Below, piece after piece: positions 8,422 to 17,147 of a stretch of DNA of 64,000 bases (position 1 is its first letter; each line of letters starts with the position of its first letter). The notes under the pieces were generated by a model. The model was not told the DNA's origin and did no database searches. It was given only the letters and a program-made list of their open reading frames with translations. The translations under genes were made by a program, and so were the position numbers. Source of the stretch: Chryseobacterium sp. (GTDB taxonomy: Bacteria > Bacteroidota > Bacteroidia > Flavobacteriales > Weeksellaceae); assembly GCF_029240215.1 (NCBI RefSeq), contig NZ_JARBTK010000009.1:1-64000 (forward strand), in the 5' to 3' direction.

Positions 8422-9252
8422 TTGAATAGTAAAGAGTACATATCATCCGGAATTCTAGAATCATACATTCTAGGTCATGCTTCTCCCGAGGAAGCAGGTA
8501 TTCTGGAGTGTGTAATGAAGAATAATGCTGAAGTAAGAGAAGCTTTTGAGGAAGCACAAAAAACTTTTGAGATGCTTGCTACTGCGCAGGCTGTGACCCC
8601 ACCCAACGATTTGAAATCTAAAATCTGGGATAAAATTCAACAACAGGAAAAAGTTGAATCAGATATTGAAAAACCGGTTATACCTATACAAACCAGTGTT
8701 CAACAAAGCGAAATAACAACTACAGCTCAGGATATTAAAACTGAGAAAAACGGCAGTTGGAAAAACTTTGCAATTGCTGCTTCTTTACTGTTTTTAGTAA
8801 GTATAGGTGCTAATCTGTATTGGATGAACAGCCAGGCTGAGATCAATGAGAAAATGGTAAAACTGGAAAGTGAGGCTCAATCTAAAAATGTTGCAATGCA
8901 GAATATGCAGCAGAAATTAGATATTGTTGCTAATCCCGATATGAAAAAAATTGTCTTAGCCGGCGTTGACAAACATCCGCAATCTAAAGCAACGGTTCTA
9001 TGGGATACCAGCTCTAAAGATGTTTATCTGAATGTAAACAGTCTTCCGAAGGCACCCGAAGGAATGCAGTATCAATTATGGGCAATTGCAGACGGAAAAC
9101 CTGTAAGCGCAGGAATGTATTCTGAAGATAAGGACGGAAGAATTGCATTATCAAATATTCCAGATGCGCAGGCATTTGCTATCACACTTGAGAAAAAAGG
9201 AGGAAGTGAAGTTCCGACTATGGAAAATATGTACGTAATGGGAGGAGTTTAA
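8422..9252 (+). CDS. RskA-type membrane anti-sigma factor
   Basis: The 276-residue protein has a cytoplasmic N-terminal part (1-110) that would hold the sigma factor, one transmembrane helix (114-134, NFAIAASLLFLVSIGANLYW) and a periplasmic RskA domain (about 165-276) with LPKAPEGMQYQLWAIADGKPVSAG. A coiled-coil-like stretch lies between helix and domain. RskA proteins release their sigma factor after intramembrane proteolysis. The start is TTG at 8422, 2 bp after the sigma stop codon. Its partner is clearly the adjacent ECF sigma factor; the inducing signal is unknown, and MsrB next door makes oxidation a reasonable guess. Confidence 0.9.
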   Translation: MNSKEYISSGILESYILGHASPEEAGILECVMKNNAEVREAFEEAQKTFEMLATAQAVTPPNDLKSKIWDKIQQQEKVESDIEKPVIPIQTSVQQSEITTTAQDIKTEKNGSWKNFAIAASLLFLVSIGANLYWMNSQAEINEKMVKLESEAQSKNVAMQNMQQKLDIVANPDMKKIVLAGVDKHPQSKATVLWDTSSKDVYLNVNSLPKAPEGMQYQLWAIADGKPVSAGMYSEDKDGRIALSNIPDAQAFAITLEKKGGSEVPTMENMYVMGGV

Positions 9253-9276
9253 AATTTTAATAAAATATATTGTATA

Positions 9277-9309
9277 AAAAATCAGCTTAATAAAATTGAG
9301 CTGATTTTT
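9277..9309. terminator. bidirectional terminator between anti-sigma gene and uvrC
   Basis: AAAAATCAGCT (9277-9287) pairs with 9299-9309, and the stem extends inward with a G-U pair. T-runs occur on both strands, so it can serve the anti-sigma gene and the convergent uvrC. Confidence 0.8.
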
Positions 9310-9322
9310 GTTTTTAGCGAAC

Positions 9323-11116
9323 TTATATATTATTAAAAAAATCAAAGACTATCTTCCCCTTGCTTTTTCCTAAGATTTCCTCTAAAGTTTCCAGATTGGC
9401 TTCTTTTATTCTTTTTACTGATTTTAATTTAGATAAAAGCATTTCAATAGTTCTGTCGCCTACGCCGGGAATTTCCTCAAGCTCAGATTTTATGGTTGAA
9501 TTGGTTCGTCTGGTTCTGTGATGTTTTACCCCAAAACGGTGCGCTTCGTCACGTACTCGCTGTAGAACTTTCAATGTTTCAGATTTTTTATCGAGATACA
9601 AAGGAATAGGGTCTTCCGGAAAGAAAATTTCCTCAAGTCGTTTGGCGATACCGACAATTGTAATTTTTCCATACAGTCCGAGCAATTTTAAACTTTTAAT
9701 GGCTGATGAAAGCTGTCCTTTTCCACCATCAATTAAAATCAGTTGTGGCAGAGCTTCACCTTCATCGAGCATTCTTTTGTAGCGGCGGAAAATCACTTCC
9801 TCCATGGTTTTAAAATCATCAGGACCTGTAACGGTTTTTGGATGAAAAATTCTGTAATCTGCCTTGCTCGGTTTTCCGTCTTTAAATACAACACATGCCG
9901 AAACCGGATTGGTTCCCTGAATATTTGAGTTGTCAAATCCTTCAATATGACGCGGTTCAACAGGCATTCTCAAGAGTTTCTGCATTTCTGCCATGATTCT
10001 GTTTGAATGTCTTTCAGGATCTACAATTTGTACCTGTTTCAACTTTTCTATTCTGTATTCTTTGGCATTTTTCTCAGAAAGTTCTACAATTCGTTTTTTG
10101 TCACCCATTTTAGGAACAATCAGTTTCACATTCGGGATTTCCAAAGTTAAATGAAAAGGTATAAGTACTTCTTTGGAATTCGATTCAAACTTCTGACGAA
10201 TTTCAATTAAAGCTTCTTCCAAAATATCTTCATCGCTTTCTTCAATGATTTTTTTTATTTCAGTAGTGAAACTTTGGATGATATTTCCGTTTCTGATTTT
10301 AAAATAATTAACGTAAGCTGCTGTTTCATCACTTGTCATTCCAAAAACATCGACATCATCAATGTTTGGATTGACAACAGTATGTTTTACCTGATAATCT
10401 TCCAATATATCGAGTCTTTCCTTGATAATCTGTGCATTTTCATACTGAAGATTTTCTGCATATTTCATCATTTGGTTGATCAGATATTTTTTTGCAGTCT
10501 GGAAATCCCCCTTGATGATTCCGCGTATTGCATCAATTTTCTCATCGTATTCTTCTTTGCTTTCCAAACCTTCACATGGTCCTTCGCAATTTTTTATGTG
10601 AAATTCAAGACAGACTTTATATTTCCCATCATTAATTTTATTCGGAGATAGATTGAGATTACAGGTTCTGAGCTTATAAATATGTTTGATCGTATCTAAA
10701 AGAATCTTTGCAGGGCGTACTTTCGCATAAGGTCCGTAATATTCTGATCCGTCTTTAATCTTCGTTCTCGTTAGAAAAATTCGTGGAAAATCTTCATTTT
10801 TAATGCAAATCCAGGGATAAGTTTTGTCATCTTTCAACATGACATTATAAAATGGCTGATGTTCTTTGATTAAATTATTTTCCAATAAAAGCGCATCATA
10901 TTCGCTGTTGACAATGGTAGTTTCCAGTCGATGAATCTTTCCGACCATTATTTTTATTCTGGAACCTAAAAGATTTTTATTAAAGTAAGAGAGAACTCTT
11001 TTTTTCAAATGTTTAGCCTTTCCTACGTACAATAAATTTCCGTTTTTATCGTAATAACGATAAACTCCGGGCTCTGATGGTAAAGTTTTAAGCTGTAATT
11101 CTAAAGAAGGATTCAT
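9323..11116 (-). CDS. uvrC: excinuclease ABC subunit C
   Basis: UvrC makes the two incisions beside DNA damage in nucleotide excision repair, working with UvrA and UvrB. The 597-residue protein has all expected parts: an N-terminal GIY-YIG nuclease domain (PGVYRYYDKNGNLLYVGKAKHLKKRV, about 16-41), a Cys cluster with YKVCLEFHIKNCEGPC, a UvrB-binding UVR motif near residue 205-240, the RNase H-like nuclease domain (GFDNSNIQGTNPVSACVVF and LILIDGGKGQLSSA), and C-terminal helix-hairpin-helix motifs (LEEIPGVGDRTIEMLLSK). Length is standard. The ATG start is well placed. Neither uvrA nor uvrB is in the window. Confidence 0.97.
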   Translation of the reverse strand: MNPSLELQLKTLPSEPGVYRYYDKNGNLLYVGKAKHLKKRVLSYFNKNLLGSRIKIMVGKIHRLETTIVNSEYDALLLENNLIKEHQPFYNVMLKDDKTYPWICIKNEDFPRIFLTRTKIKDGSEYYGPYAKVRPAKILLDTIKHIYKLRTCNLNLSPNKINDGKYKVCLEFHIKNCEGPCEGLESKEEYDEKIDAIRGIIKGDFQTAKKYLINQMMKYAENLQYENAQIIKERLDILEDYQVKHTVVNPNIDDVDVFGMTSDETAAYVNYFKIRNGNIIQSFTTEIKKIIEESDEDILEEALIEIRQKFESNSKEVLIPFHLTLEIPNVKLIVPKMGDKKRIVELSEKNAKEYRIEKLKQVQIVDPERHSNRIMAEMQKLLRMPVEPRHIEGFDNSNIQGTNPVSACVVFKDGKPSKADYRIFHPKTVTGPDDFKTMEEVIFRRYKRMLDEGEALPQLILIDGGKGQLSSAIKSLKLLGLYGKITIVGIAKRLEEIFFPEDPIPLYLDKKSETLKVLQRVRDEAHRFGVKHHRTRRTNSTIKSELEEIPGVGDRTIEMLLSKLKSVKRIKEANLETLEEILGKSKGKIVFDFFNNI

Positions 11117-11160
11117 AAAACAAAATTACGGAATCCTGATGTGATTTAAAAGCATAAAAA

Positions 11161-11184
11161 AAGCTGCAGAAAATTCTGCAGCTT
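11161..11184 (-). terminator. Rho-independent terminator
   Basis: AAGCTGCAGAA (11161-11171) pairs perfectly with 11174-11184 across a 2-nt loop (effectively 4 nt). The T-run is on the minus strand and serves the secreted protein gene ending at 11203. Confidence 0.85.
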
Positions 11185-11202
11185 CAGATTTTAAAAATAA
11201 TT

Positions 11203-11964
11203 TTATCCTTTTGTCATCTCGGTATATTCATTAACCAAAAAGCTGAAATAATCCCATTCTACAGACTTCTTAGGGTATTTTTTCATAAATTCTGCGTTAT
11301 CGCCAAATAAGAAATCATAGTTGTCTTCAAAATCATCTTTGTGTAGCCACATTACTTTGTCACCTTTTTTCACATAGTAAGATTTGATAACTCCGCCACC
11401 CAATTGAGGTCCGCCAAATGAAACGCCACCGGTTTCTTTAGCTCTAGGATCATGATAAACTGAGATCAATTCGCTGAATTCTGGATTGATCAACTGCATC
11501 AAAAACTCTTTATCATCCTTTTTATTTTTAAGAGAAACAGTCTGGTTGACAAAATGAATATGCTCGTTAGTAGTATTTTTATTAAGTTTTTTTGTCCCGA
11601 AATTTCTGATATTGCCCATATACTTTCGAACTTTTAAAGCTTTTTCAAAATTGCTTGGGAAAATGTACATTTCACCAACATTTTCAGCGGCGAATTTCAT
11701 TTGTTTTTTTGTTGCGCTGTCCTTAATTGCAATCTCGTAAATCTGTCCTTTTTTCGTTTCGATGTCACTGCAGAAACCTTTATGGGTAGTTCCGTCCTTT
11801 AAGATAATTGTAGAAATCTTTTTCGTAGAAGGGCCCGAGAAACCCTCATTGAAAAGATAAGTTTCCATTTTTTTGATGTTTTCTTTAGAGTACTTCACTT
11901 TGTCTTGAGCGAACGAGAATGCACTGGTAAGAGATAGTGCCAGTAATAAAGCTTTAATTTTCAT
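11203..11964 (-). CDS. hypothetical secreted protein
   Basis: This 253-residue protein begins with a signal peptide (MKIKALLLALSLTSAFSFAQ). The mature part is Lys-rich. It contains a segment with KISTIILKDGTTHKGFC (about 49-65) that looks like a small beta-barrel strand pair, a Gly-rich loop GGVSFGGPQLGGGV (about 180-193) and an acidic/aromatic C terminus. No family or active site is recognised. It is a single gene with its own terminator, divergent from hutH. A general periplasmic or surface role is all that can be said. Confidence 0.72.
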   Translation of the reverse strand: MKIKALLLALSLTSAFSFAQDKVKYSKENIKKMETYLFNEGFSGPSTKKISTIILKDGTTHKGFCSDIETKKGQIYEIAIKDSATKKQMKFAAENVGEMYIFPSNFEKALKVRKYMGNIRNFGTKKLNKNTTNEHIHFVNQTVSLKNKKDDKEFLMQLINPEFSELISVYHDPRAKETGGVSFGGPQLGGGVIKSYYVKKGDKVMWLHKDDFEDNYDFLFGDNAEFMKKYPKKSVEWDYFSFLVNEYTEMTKG

Positions 11965-12091
11965 ACATTTAGTTTTAATGTTAGGGCGTAAAAATAATAA
12001 ATAATTTGATTGGTTTTAAAAATAAATTACAACATTTGTTTTGCATTTTCATTTCGCCTCAAAATGTGTATTTTTAAGCAAATTTTTTGAA

Positions 12092-13579
12092 ATGATATAC
12101 GGAGTAGATGTTTTGAGTTTCCATGATGTTCTGGAAATCTGTAAAACCCCTGATAAAGCTAAATTAAATAAGACTGCGAAAGCGCAGATCCTAAAATCTC
12201 AGGATAATGTAAAGAAAATTGTAGAGTCTGATCGTTGTGTTTATGGGATCAATACAGGATTCGGACCACTTTGTGATACAAAAATTTCTGCTGACGAAAC
12301 TGCGCAGCTTCAGTATAATTTAATTATTTCTCACGCAGTTGGCGTTGGAAAACCGATTGATAAAGAATTTTCGAAAATCATGATGATTACGAAGGTTCAT
12401 GCGTTGTCAAAAGGTTTTTCGGGAGTTTCTCTTGAGGTAATTGAAAGATTAATTCTGATGCTTGAAAAAGACATCATTCCTGTAGTTCCGGAACAGGGCT
12501 CTGTGGGAGCTTCAGGAGATTTGGCACCTTTGTCACATTTGGTTTTGCCACTTTTAGGTTTAGGTCAGGTTTGGGTTGGAAACGAAATTTTTGAAACTGC
12601 AGAAATTCTTGAAAAGCATCAGCTTGAACCTTTGGTTTTAGGTCCAAAAGAAGGTTTGGGATTGATCAACGGAACACAATTTATTTTGGCTCATGCGATA
12701 AAAGGTCTTGAGAAATTTGAATATTTATTAGATTTGGCAGACATGACGGCAGCGATGAGTCTTGAAGCATATAGAGGTTCAGCAAGTCCGTTCAAAAAAG
12801 AGCTTCACGACATCAGACCTTTTGAAGGAAGCAAAAAAGTGGCGGCAAGAATGCTTAAATTTTTGAAAAATTCCGACAATTTAAAATCTCACGAATATTG
12901 CGACAGAGTACAGGATCCTTATTCGATGAGATGTGTTCCGCAGGTTCACGGTGCAAGTAGAAATGCTTTTGAGCATTTAAAATTAATGGCAGAAACGGAA
13001 TTAAATTCTGTAACCGATAACCCGATTGTTTTGAGCGCTGAAGAATCTATTTCAGGAGGGAATTTCCACGGACAATTGATGGCAATGCCTTTAGATTATG
13101 CAACATTGGCGGCGGCTGAATTGGGAAATATTTCAGACAGAAGAAGTTATTTGTTATTGGAAGGAAAATACGGATTACCAAGATTGTTAACAGAAAGTTC
13201 AGGTTTGAATTCTGGATTTATGATTCCTCAATATACTTCTGCGGCTTTGGTGACAGAGAATAAAACACTTTGTTTCCCGGCTTCCGCAGATTCTATCCCA
13301 ACGAGTTTGGGTCAAGAAGATCACGTTTCGATGGGGAGTATTTCAGGGAGAAAATTCAATCAGGTTTTAGGAAATTTAGTAAATATTTTGGCGGTTGAAT
13401 TGATGTTTGCTGCTCAAGGTTTAGAATTCAGAAGACCTGCGAAATGTTCAAAAATTATTGAAGAAAACTTCGCAATTCTTCGTTCAAAAGTTGATAAACT
13501 GGAAGATGACAGATTGATCGGAAAAGATATTTTAGCGATTGCTGAATTAATTAATGAGAGACAATTTGTAGTGAATTAA
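12092..13579 (+). CDS. hutH: histidine ammonia-lyase (aromatic amino acid lyase family)
   Basis: The enzyme removes ammonia from histidine to give urocanate, the first step of histidine breakdown. The MIO cofactor tripeptide Ala140-Ser141-Gly142 lies in GSVGASGDLAPLSH, the same position as in characterised lyases. YGINTGFGPL and LQYNLIISHAVGVGKP are also typical; the SH in the latter fits histidine lyases, although tyrosine lyases of flavobacteria are close relatives. I place the start at ATG 12092 (495 residues), because the reading frame upstream has only a TTG and adds unrelated residues. No other hut genes are nearby, so the histidine assignment rests on motifs. Confidence 0.88.
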   Translation: MIYGVDVLSFHDVLEICKTPDKAKLNKTAKAQILKSQDNVKKIVESDRCVYGINTGFGPLCDTKISADETAQLQYNLIISHAVGVGKPIDKEFSKIMMITKVHALSKGFSGVSLEVIERLILMLEKDIIPVVPEQGSVGASGDLAPLSHLVLPLLGLGQVWVGNEIFETAEILEKHQLEPLVLGPKEGLGLINGTQFILAHAIKGLEKFEYLLDLADMTAAMSLEAYRGSASPFKKELHDIRPFEGSKKVAARMLKFLKNSDNLKSHEYCDRVQDPYSMRCVPQVHGASRNAFEHLKLMAETELNSVTDNPIVLSAEESISGGNFHGQLMAMPLDYATLAAAELGNISDRRSYLLLEGKYGLPRLLTESSGLNSGFMIPQYTSAALVTENKTLCFPASADSIPTSLGQEDHVSMGSISGRKFNQVLGNLVNILAVELMFAAQGLEFRRPAKCSKIIEENFAILRSKVDKLEDDRLIGKDILAIAELINERQFVVN

Positions 13580-13627
13580 TCAGGTCAATTTTTATTTAAA
13601 TTGTAGAGATCATAAGTAACTAAGGTC

Positions 13628-13650
13628 TTTGTCATTCTGTAGGAATCTCG
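13628..13650 (+). repeat. half copy of the dispersed palindromic element
   Basis: TTTGTCATTCTGTAGGAATC and the following TC match the left arm of the palindrome seen whole at 40153-40217. The right arm is absent. It lies 48 bp 3' of hutH. Confidence 0.7.
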
Positions 13651-13690
13651 ATAAAGCTGTAATTTTAAAATATTTAGGAGAAATATATAG

Positions 13691-13717
13691 AAAGCTTCCA
13701 ATTTGGAAGCTTTTTTT
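13691..13717 (+). terminator. Rho-independent terminator after hutH
   Basis: AAAGCTTCC (13691-13699) pairs with 13705-13713 around AATTT, ending in a seven-T run. It is about 110 bp beyond hutH, past the half palindrome. Confidence 0.85.
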
Positions 13718-13827
13718 AATATAAAATAATGAGAATTCTATGTTCGTAATATTAAATTTCAAACATCAAATGTCTGTAATTCAGTAGAAAGTGTTAATTT
13801 GGTAAAACCAAACAAAAATATTCTACT

Positions 13828-15330
13828 ATGAAAAAATGTGTATTCCTATTACTCACGGTTTTCGCTTTGAGTTCATGTAATAATGATGATCTCCAAACCT
13901 CATCAGTCGAAAATGAAATCGTACAGACCGATCCGCTTACTGCAAGACAAATCAATGAAAAAATCAACGAAATAACCAAAACCAAAGGCAGATTTTCCTG
14001 GAACGAATCTTCATCCCATTTTTTATGGAGTGGAATTGTTCAGGGAAACAAAGTTGCTTCCATTGGTTTCGGAAATTCTAAAGATGATTTCGACAGAAGC
14101 AAATCTGCTGATTCAGAATCAATGCAGAATGAAATTTTAGATGTCATTGCACAATATGAAGGAAAGAAAGACAGAATTTTACTCGCCTCAGATGAAAACC
14201 TGAATCAAATAGATGTGTATATTGAAAAGCAGGAAACCGTGATTGCTCTTCGTCGTTTAAAAACCATTCGTTATTTTGAACCTGCAGATTACCATTATTT
14301 TGAAAATGAAAATAAAATTAACGGTGTTGCAAAATCAAGCGGAAGTTCATCCGGGTGCGGATTTGAATCAACAGCTTTAAGCGCATCAGATTATACAACG
14401 GTAACACCAAACGCAAAAGCATCATGGTCTTTTTACAAACATAATATTACCAACGCATGGAGTTACAGTACAGGAGCAGGAATTACGATTGGTTTGATTG
14501 ATTCCGGAGTTTCAGCAAATCAGAGTTTGTTGGGAAGTAGTTTTAATAACGGTTTATCTTCTGGAAGATCAATTAGTAAAAATGGAGTTTATGTAGATTC
14601 TGTTTGGCCGTGGAGCTCAGGTTTTGACGGTTCAGATGACAAATGCGGTCATGGAACAAGTATGGCTTCTGCGATGGCAGCTCCGAGAAATAATCAGGGA
14701 CAACCTGTTGGAGTTGCTTATAATGCCAATTTAGTGACTTACAGAGCGGCTTCCAATGTTGTTTTAGATGGTTATCACGAACAGGAAGGGGTTAAACTGG
14801 CTTTTACAGCATTGGCAAATAATACTTCGGTAAAGATCATCTCCATGTCGATGGGACATATTTTTTCTGTAGGGAAGATTGAAGACGGGGTGAAATACGC
14901 GTATTCAAAAGGCAAATTGATTTTCTGTGCAGGAGGAACTTCCACAAGCTTTACCACTTTCGTCGGAGTGATTTTCCCGGCTTGGATGCCTGAAACACAG
15001 GCAATCACAGGTGTGAAAGAAAATACATCCAACCAAAAATGTGATGTCTGTCATTCTGGAGCTGAAATTGATTTTACGTATCAGATGGAACGTGCCTCAG
15101 GAAATAATATTCCGGTTTTAAGTTATTATAATGCACAAACTGATTATGTAGGTGGTTCTTCCGTTGCAACAGCTTCTACTGCGGGAATTGCAGCTTTGGT
15201 ATGGTCAAAAAATCCTTCATGGACGAGAGAGCAGGTTTTAACCAAAATGAGACAGTCATCAACATATTATCCGACGCCAAATTCAGATTTTGGATATGGA
15301 AATATCAATGTTTTACAGGCTGTACAGTAA
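13828..15330 (+). CDS. S8-family (subtilisin-like) serine peptidase, lipoprotein
   Basis: The 500-residue protein has a lipoprotein signal (LSSC with Cys17) followed by NND, a Bacteroidota surface-export-like acidic context. An N-terminal prodomain-like region runs to about 195. The catalytic domain has Asp225 (GLIDSGVS), His275 (CGHGTSMASA) and Ser445 (VGGSSVATAS), the complete subtilisin triad. Two Cys (C405, C408 in CDVCHS) could form a disulfide or bind metal. There is no C-terminal type IX secretion domain. It likely degrades extracellular protein. The gene is monocistronic with a terminator beyond it. Confidence 0.92.
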   Translation: MKKCVFLLLTVFALSSCNNDDLQTSSVENEIVQTDPLTARQINEKINEITKTKGRFSWNESSSHFLWSGIVQGNKVASIGFGNSKDDFDRSKSADSESMQNEILDVIAQYEGKKDRILLASDENLNQIDVYIEKQETVIALRRLKTIRYFEPADYHYFENENKINGVAKSSGSSSGCGFESTALSASDYTTVTPNAKASWSFYKHNITNAWSYSTGAGITIGLIDSGVSANQSLLGSSFNNGLSSGRSISKNGVYVDSVWPWSSGFDGSDDKCGHGTSMASAMAAPRNNQGQPVGVAYNANLVTYRAASNVVLDGYHEQEGVKLAFTALANNTSVKIISMSMGHIFSVGKIEDGVKYAYSKGKLIFCAGGTSTSFTTFVGVIFPAWMPETQAITGVKENTSNQKCDVCHSGAEIDFTYQMERASGNNIPVLSYYNAQTDYVGGSSVATASTAGIAALVWSKNPSWTREQVLTKMRQSSTYYPTPNSDFGYGNINVLQAVQ

Positions 15331-15348
15331 ATAAATTATATTAATTTC

Positions 15349-15405
15349 AATGCTCCCGACTGATAATTAAAAGAATGTTTTGATTGTTAGTCGGGAGCAT
15401 TTTTT
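15349..15405 (+). terminator. terminator after the S8 peptidase gene
   Basis: A 13-bp stem (15349-15361 with 15389-15401) encloses a 27-nt loop and leads into a T-run. The long loop is unusual for a simple terminator but the pairing is perfect. Confidence 0.75.
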
Positions 15406-15473
15406 GTTCAGTAAACCAATGTCTATGTACGAAATTTTATATTTTTATCTTAATTTGCTTTAAAAATAAAAAA

Positions 15474-15914
15474 ATGATAGTCAAAAGAGTCGATTCCACA
15501 GATAAGGATTTCCAAAAACTGGTACAATTTTTAGATGCAGATTTAGCGATCCGTGACGGTGACGAACACGATTTTTACCATCAATTCAATAAAATTGATA
15601 TGCTTAAACATTGTATTGTTGCTTATCTGGATGATGTTCCTGTTACTTGTGGAGCTATAAAACCATTTAATGAAGAAAGTGTAGAAGTAAAAAGAATGTA
15701 TACTGATCCTCAAAAGAGAAAAATGGGTTTAGCTTCAGAAACTTTAAATCAATTGGAGATTTGGGCAAAAGAACTCGGATATAAAAAATGTGTTTTAGAA
15801 ACGGGAATAAAACAACCCGAAGCAATTGCATTGTATGAAAAATCTGGTTATCAGAGAATTCCAAATTATGGGCAATATATTGGGATAGAAAATAGTGTTT
15901 GCTTCGAAAAATAA
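15474..15914 (+). CDS. GNAT family N-acetyltransferase
   Basis: This 146-residue enzyme transfers acetyl from acetyl-CoA to an unknown amine. The acetyl-CoA loop is seen in VKRMYTDPQKRKMGLASETLNQLE, with the GNAT R/Q-x-x-G-x-A pattern, and the C-terminal motif GYKKCVLETG...AIALYEKSGYQRI is typical. I start it at ATG 15474 because upstream in-frame codons would add 30 residues of low-complexity Phe/Cys sequence overlapping the terminator region. It is single and precedes a convergent gene. The substrate cannot be predicted. Confidence 0.88.
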   Translation: MIVKRVDSTDKDFQKLVQFLDADLAIRDGDEHDFYHQFNKIDMLKHCIVAYLDDVPVTCGAIKPFNEESVEVKRMYTDPQKRKMGLASETLNQLEIWAKELGYKKCVLETGIKQPEAIALYEKSGYQRIPNYGQYIGIENSVCFEK

Positions 15915-15919
15915 ATCAA

Positions 15920-17089
15920 TTAATCTCCCAGTTTATAATCCAGCGGTAATAATTTCTCAATTTTATCTTTTGCAAACTCTCCCTGATTGGTCAGCTGACC
16001 GGGATTGGAAGTGTTTCCATCAGAATAAATTTCAAAAGTATCTTGTTCAGGATGAAGAAATGAAGTCTGCATAATTGGCATAATACCTTTCACAAACTGA
16101 TCTTTTTTTAGTTCATAATACAATTTTTTAAAATTGATCTGCATCATGTGATCATAATCCAAAAACAATTTTCCATCAGTCTTTTTAGTGTAATCAGATT
16201 CCGGAATCTGAATTTTGGTAACAGCGATTTTGTAAGGTGACTCATTGCGTTTTCTGTTTCCGATATCTAAAATATCTTCAGGAACATTCAGCGTTTTTTT
16301 TGATTTTAATGTTTTTGCAAAATCTTTTAGTCGCTGCAATTCTTCTTCAGTAGGATATTTTGAATTGGGAAATTTGGTGATCTGATTCACAATGAAACCT
16401 TCATCTGCAACCTTATTTTCATAAACGCTCCTGAAAAAATGAACCTGACTTCCGTCGTAAGCATTCATTCTGTTGAGCTTTACTTTATTGGTACTTTTCG
16501 TTTCTCTAAAAAAGCTGGTTCCCATAAATCGGGTCGTGTTGTTTTCAAAATCAGCAATATATTCCACAAGATTATAATCGATGGTATAACCAAGATTTTT
16601 ATTTTCAATAATCAATATTTGCGGAGCTTTCACCTTGAGAATTTTATTTTCTTTATCAAATGAAAACTTCAGAGAACGTTGATTTTTTATGCGCACATTT
16701 TCCTTATCATTTCCGATAAAAGAATCCAGAAAAAAATGAATGTAATTTTTGTAAGCCGCTTCTGTATAAGGAATAATTCTTACTTCCTCAATTTCTTTAG
16801 CTTTAATTAAAACAACTTTCAGCTTTTTATTTAAAACTTGCGAAACAGAGATTGTGAATGTCTCGTAATCGTCTTTCTGGAAAACCAGACTGTTGTTATT
16901 TGCTGAAGGAAGATTTAAGGTGAAACTTCCGTCTGCTGCGGAAACCGTTCCTGTTTTCGTTCCATCCAGATAGACATTCACATTGGAGATAGGTTTCTCA
17001 ATGTCATTCACTACCGTTCCTTTGATGGTCTGAGCAATTACGAGATAAAACGGTAAAATTATAACTAAAAGTAATATCAATTTTTTCAT
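15920..17089 (-). CDS. secreted protein with carboxypeptidase-like regulatory (CarbopepD_reg) domain
   Basis: The 389-residue protein starts at ATG 17089 (the codon three earlier is only TTG). It has a signal peptide (MKKLILLLVIILPFYLVIAQ) and then a beta-sandwich of about 75 residues beginning TIKGTVVNDIEKPISNVNVYLDGTKTGT, the CarboxypepD_reg-like domain common at the N terminus of TonB-dependent receptors. The remaining 290 residues have no plug or barrel and no motif that I can name. So this is not a receptor, and the role is unknown; it is probably periplasmic or at the outer membrane. Five bp separate it from the convergent GNAT stop. Confidence 0.75.
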   Translation of the reverse strand: MKKLILLLVIILPFYLVIAQTIKGTVVNDIEKPISNVNVYLDGTKTGTVSAADGSFTLNLPSANNNSLVFQKDDYETFTISVSQVLNKKLKVVLIKAKEIEEVRIIPYTEAAYKNYIHFFLDSFIGNDKENVRIKNQRSLKFSFDKENKILKVKAPQILIIENKNLGYTIDYNLVEYIADFENNTTRFMGTSFFRETKSTNKVKLNRMNAYDGSQVHFFRSVYENKVADEGFIVNQITKFPNSKYPTEEELQRLKDFAKTLKSKKTLNVPEDILDIGNRKRNESPYKIAVTKIQIPESDYTKKTDGKLFLDYDHMMQINFKKLYYELKKDQFVKGIMPIMQTSFLHPEQDTFEIYSDGNTSNPGQLTNQGEFAKDKIEKLLPLDYKLGD

Positions 17090-17147
17090 GGTAAACAATA
17101 TTACTAAATTTATAGTGATAAAAAAAGGCTATCACAAAAATTTTATT

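Noticed and set aside
12041-12091. N-terminal extension of HutH from a TTG
   Set aside because: The extra 17 residues do not resemble ammonia-lyases, and the ATG at 12092 gives the expected MIO position (140-142).
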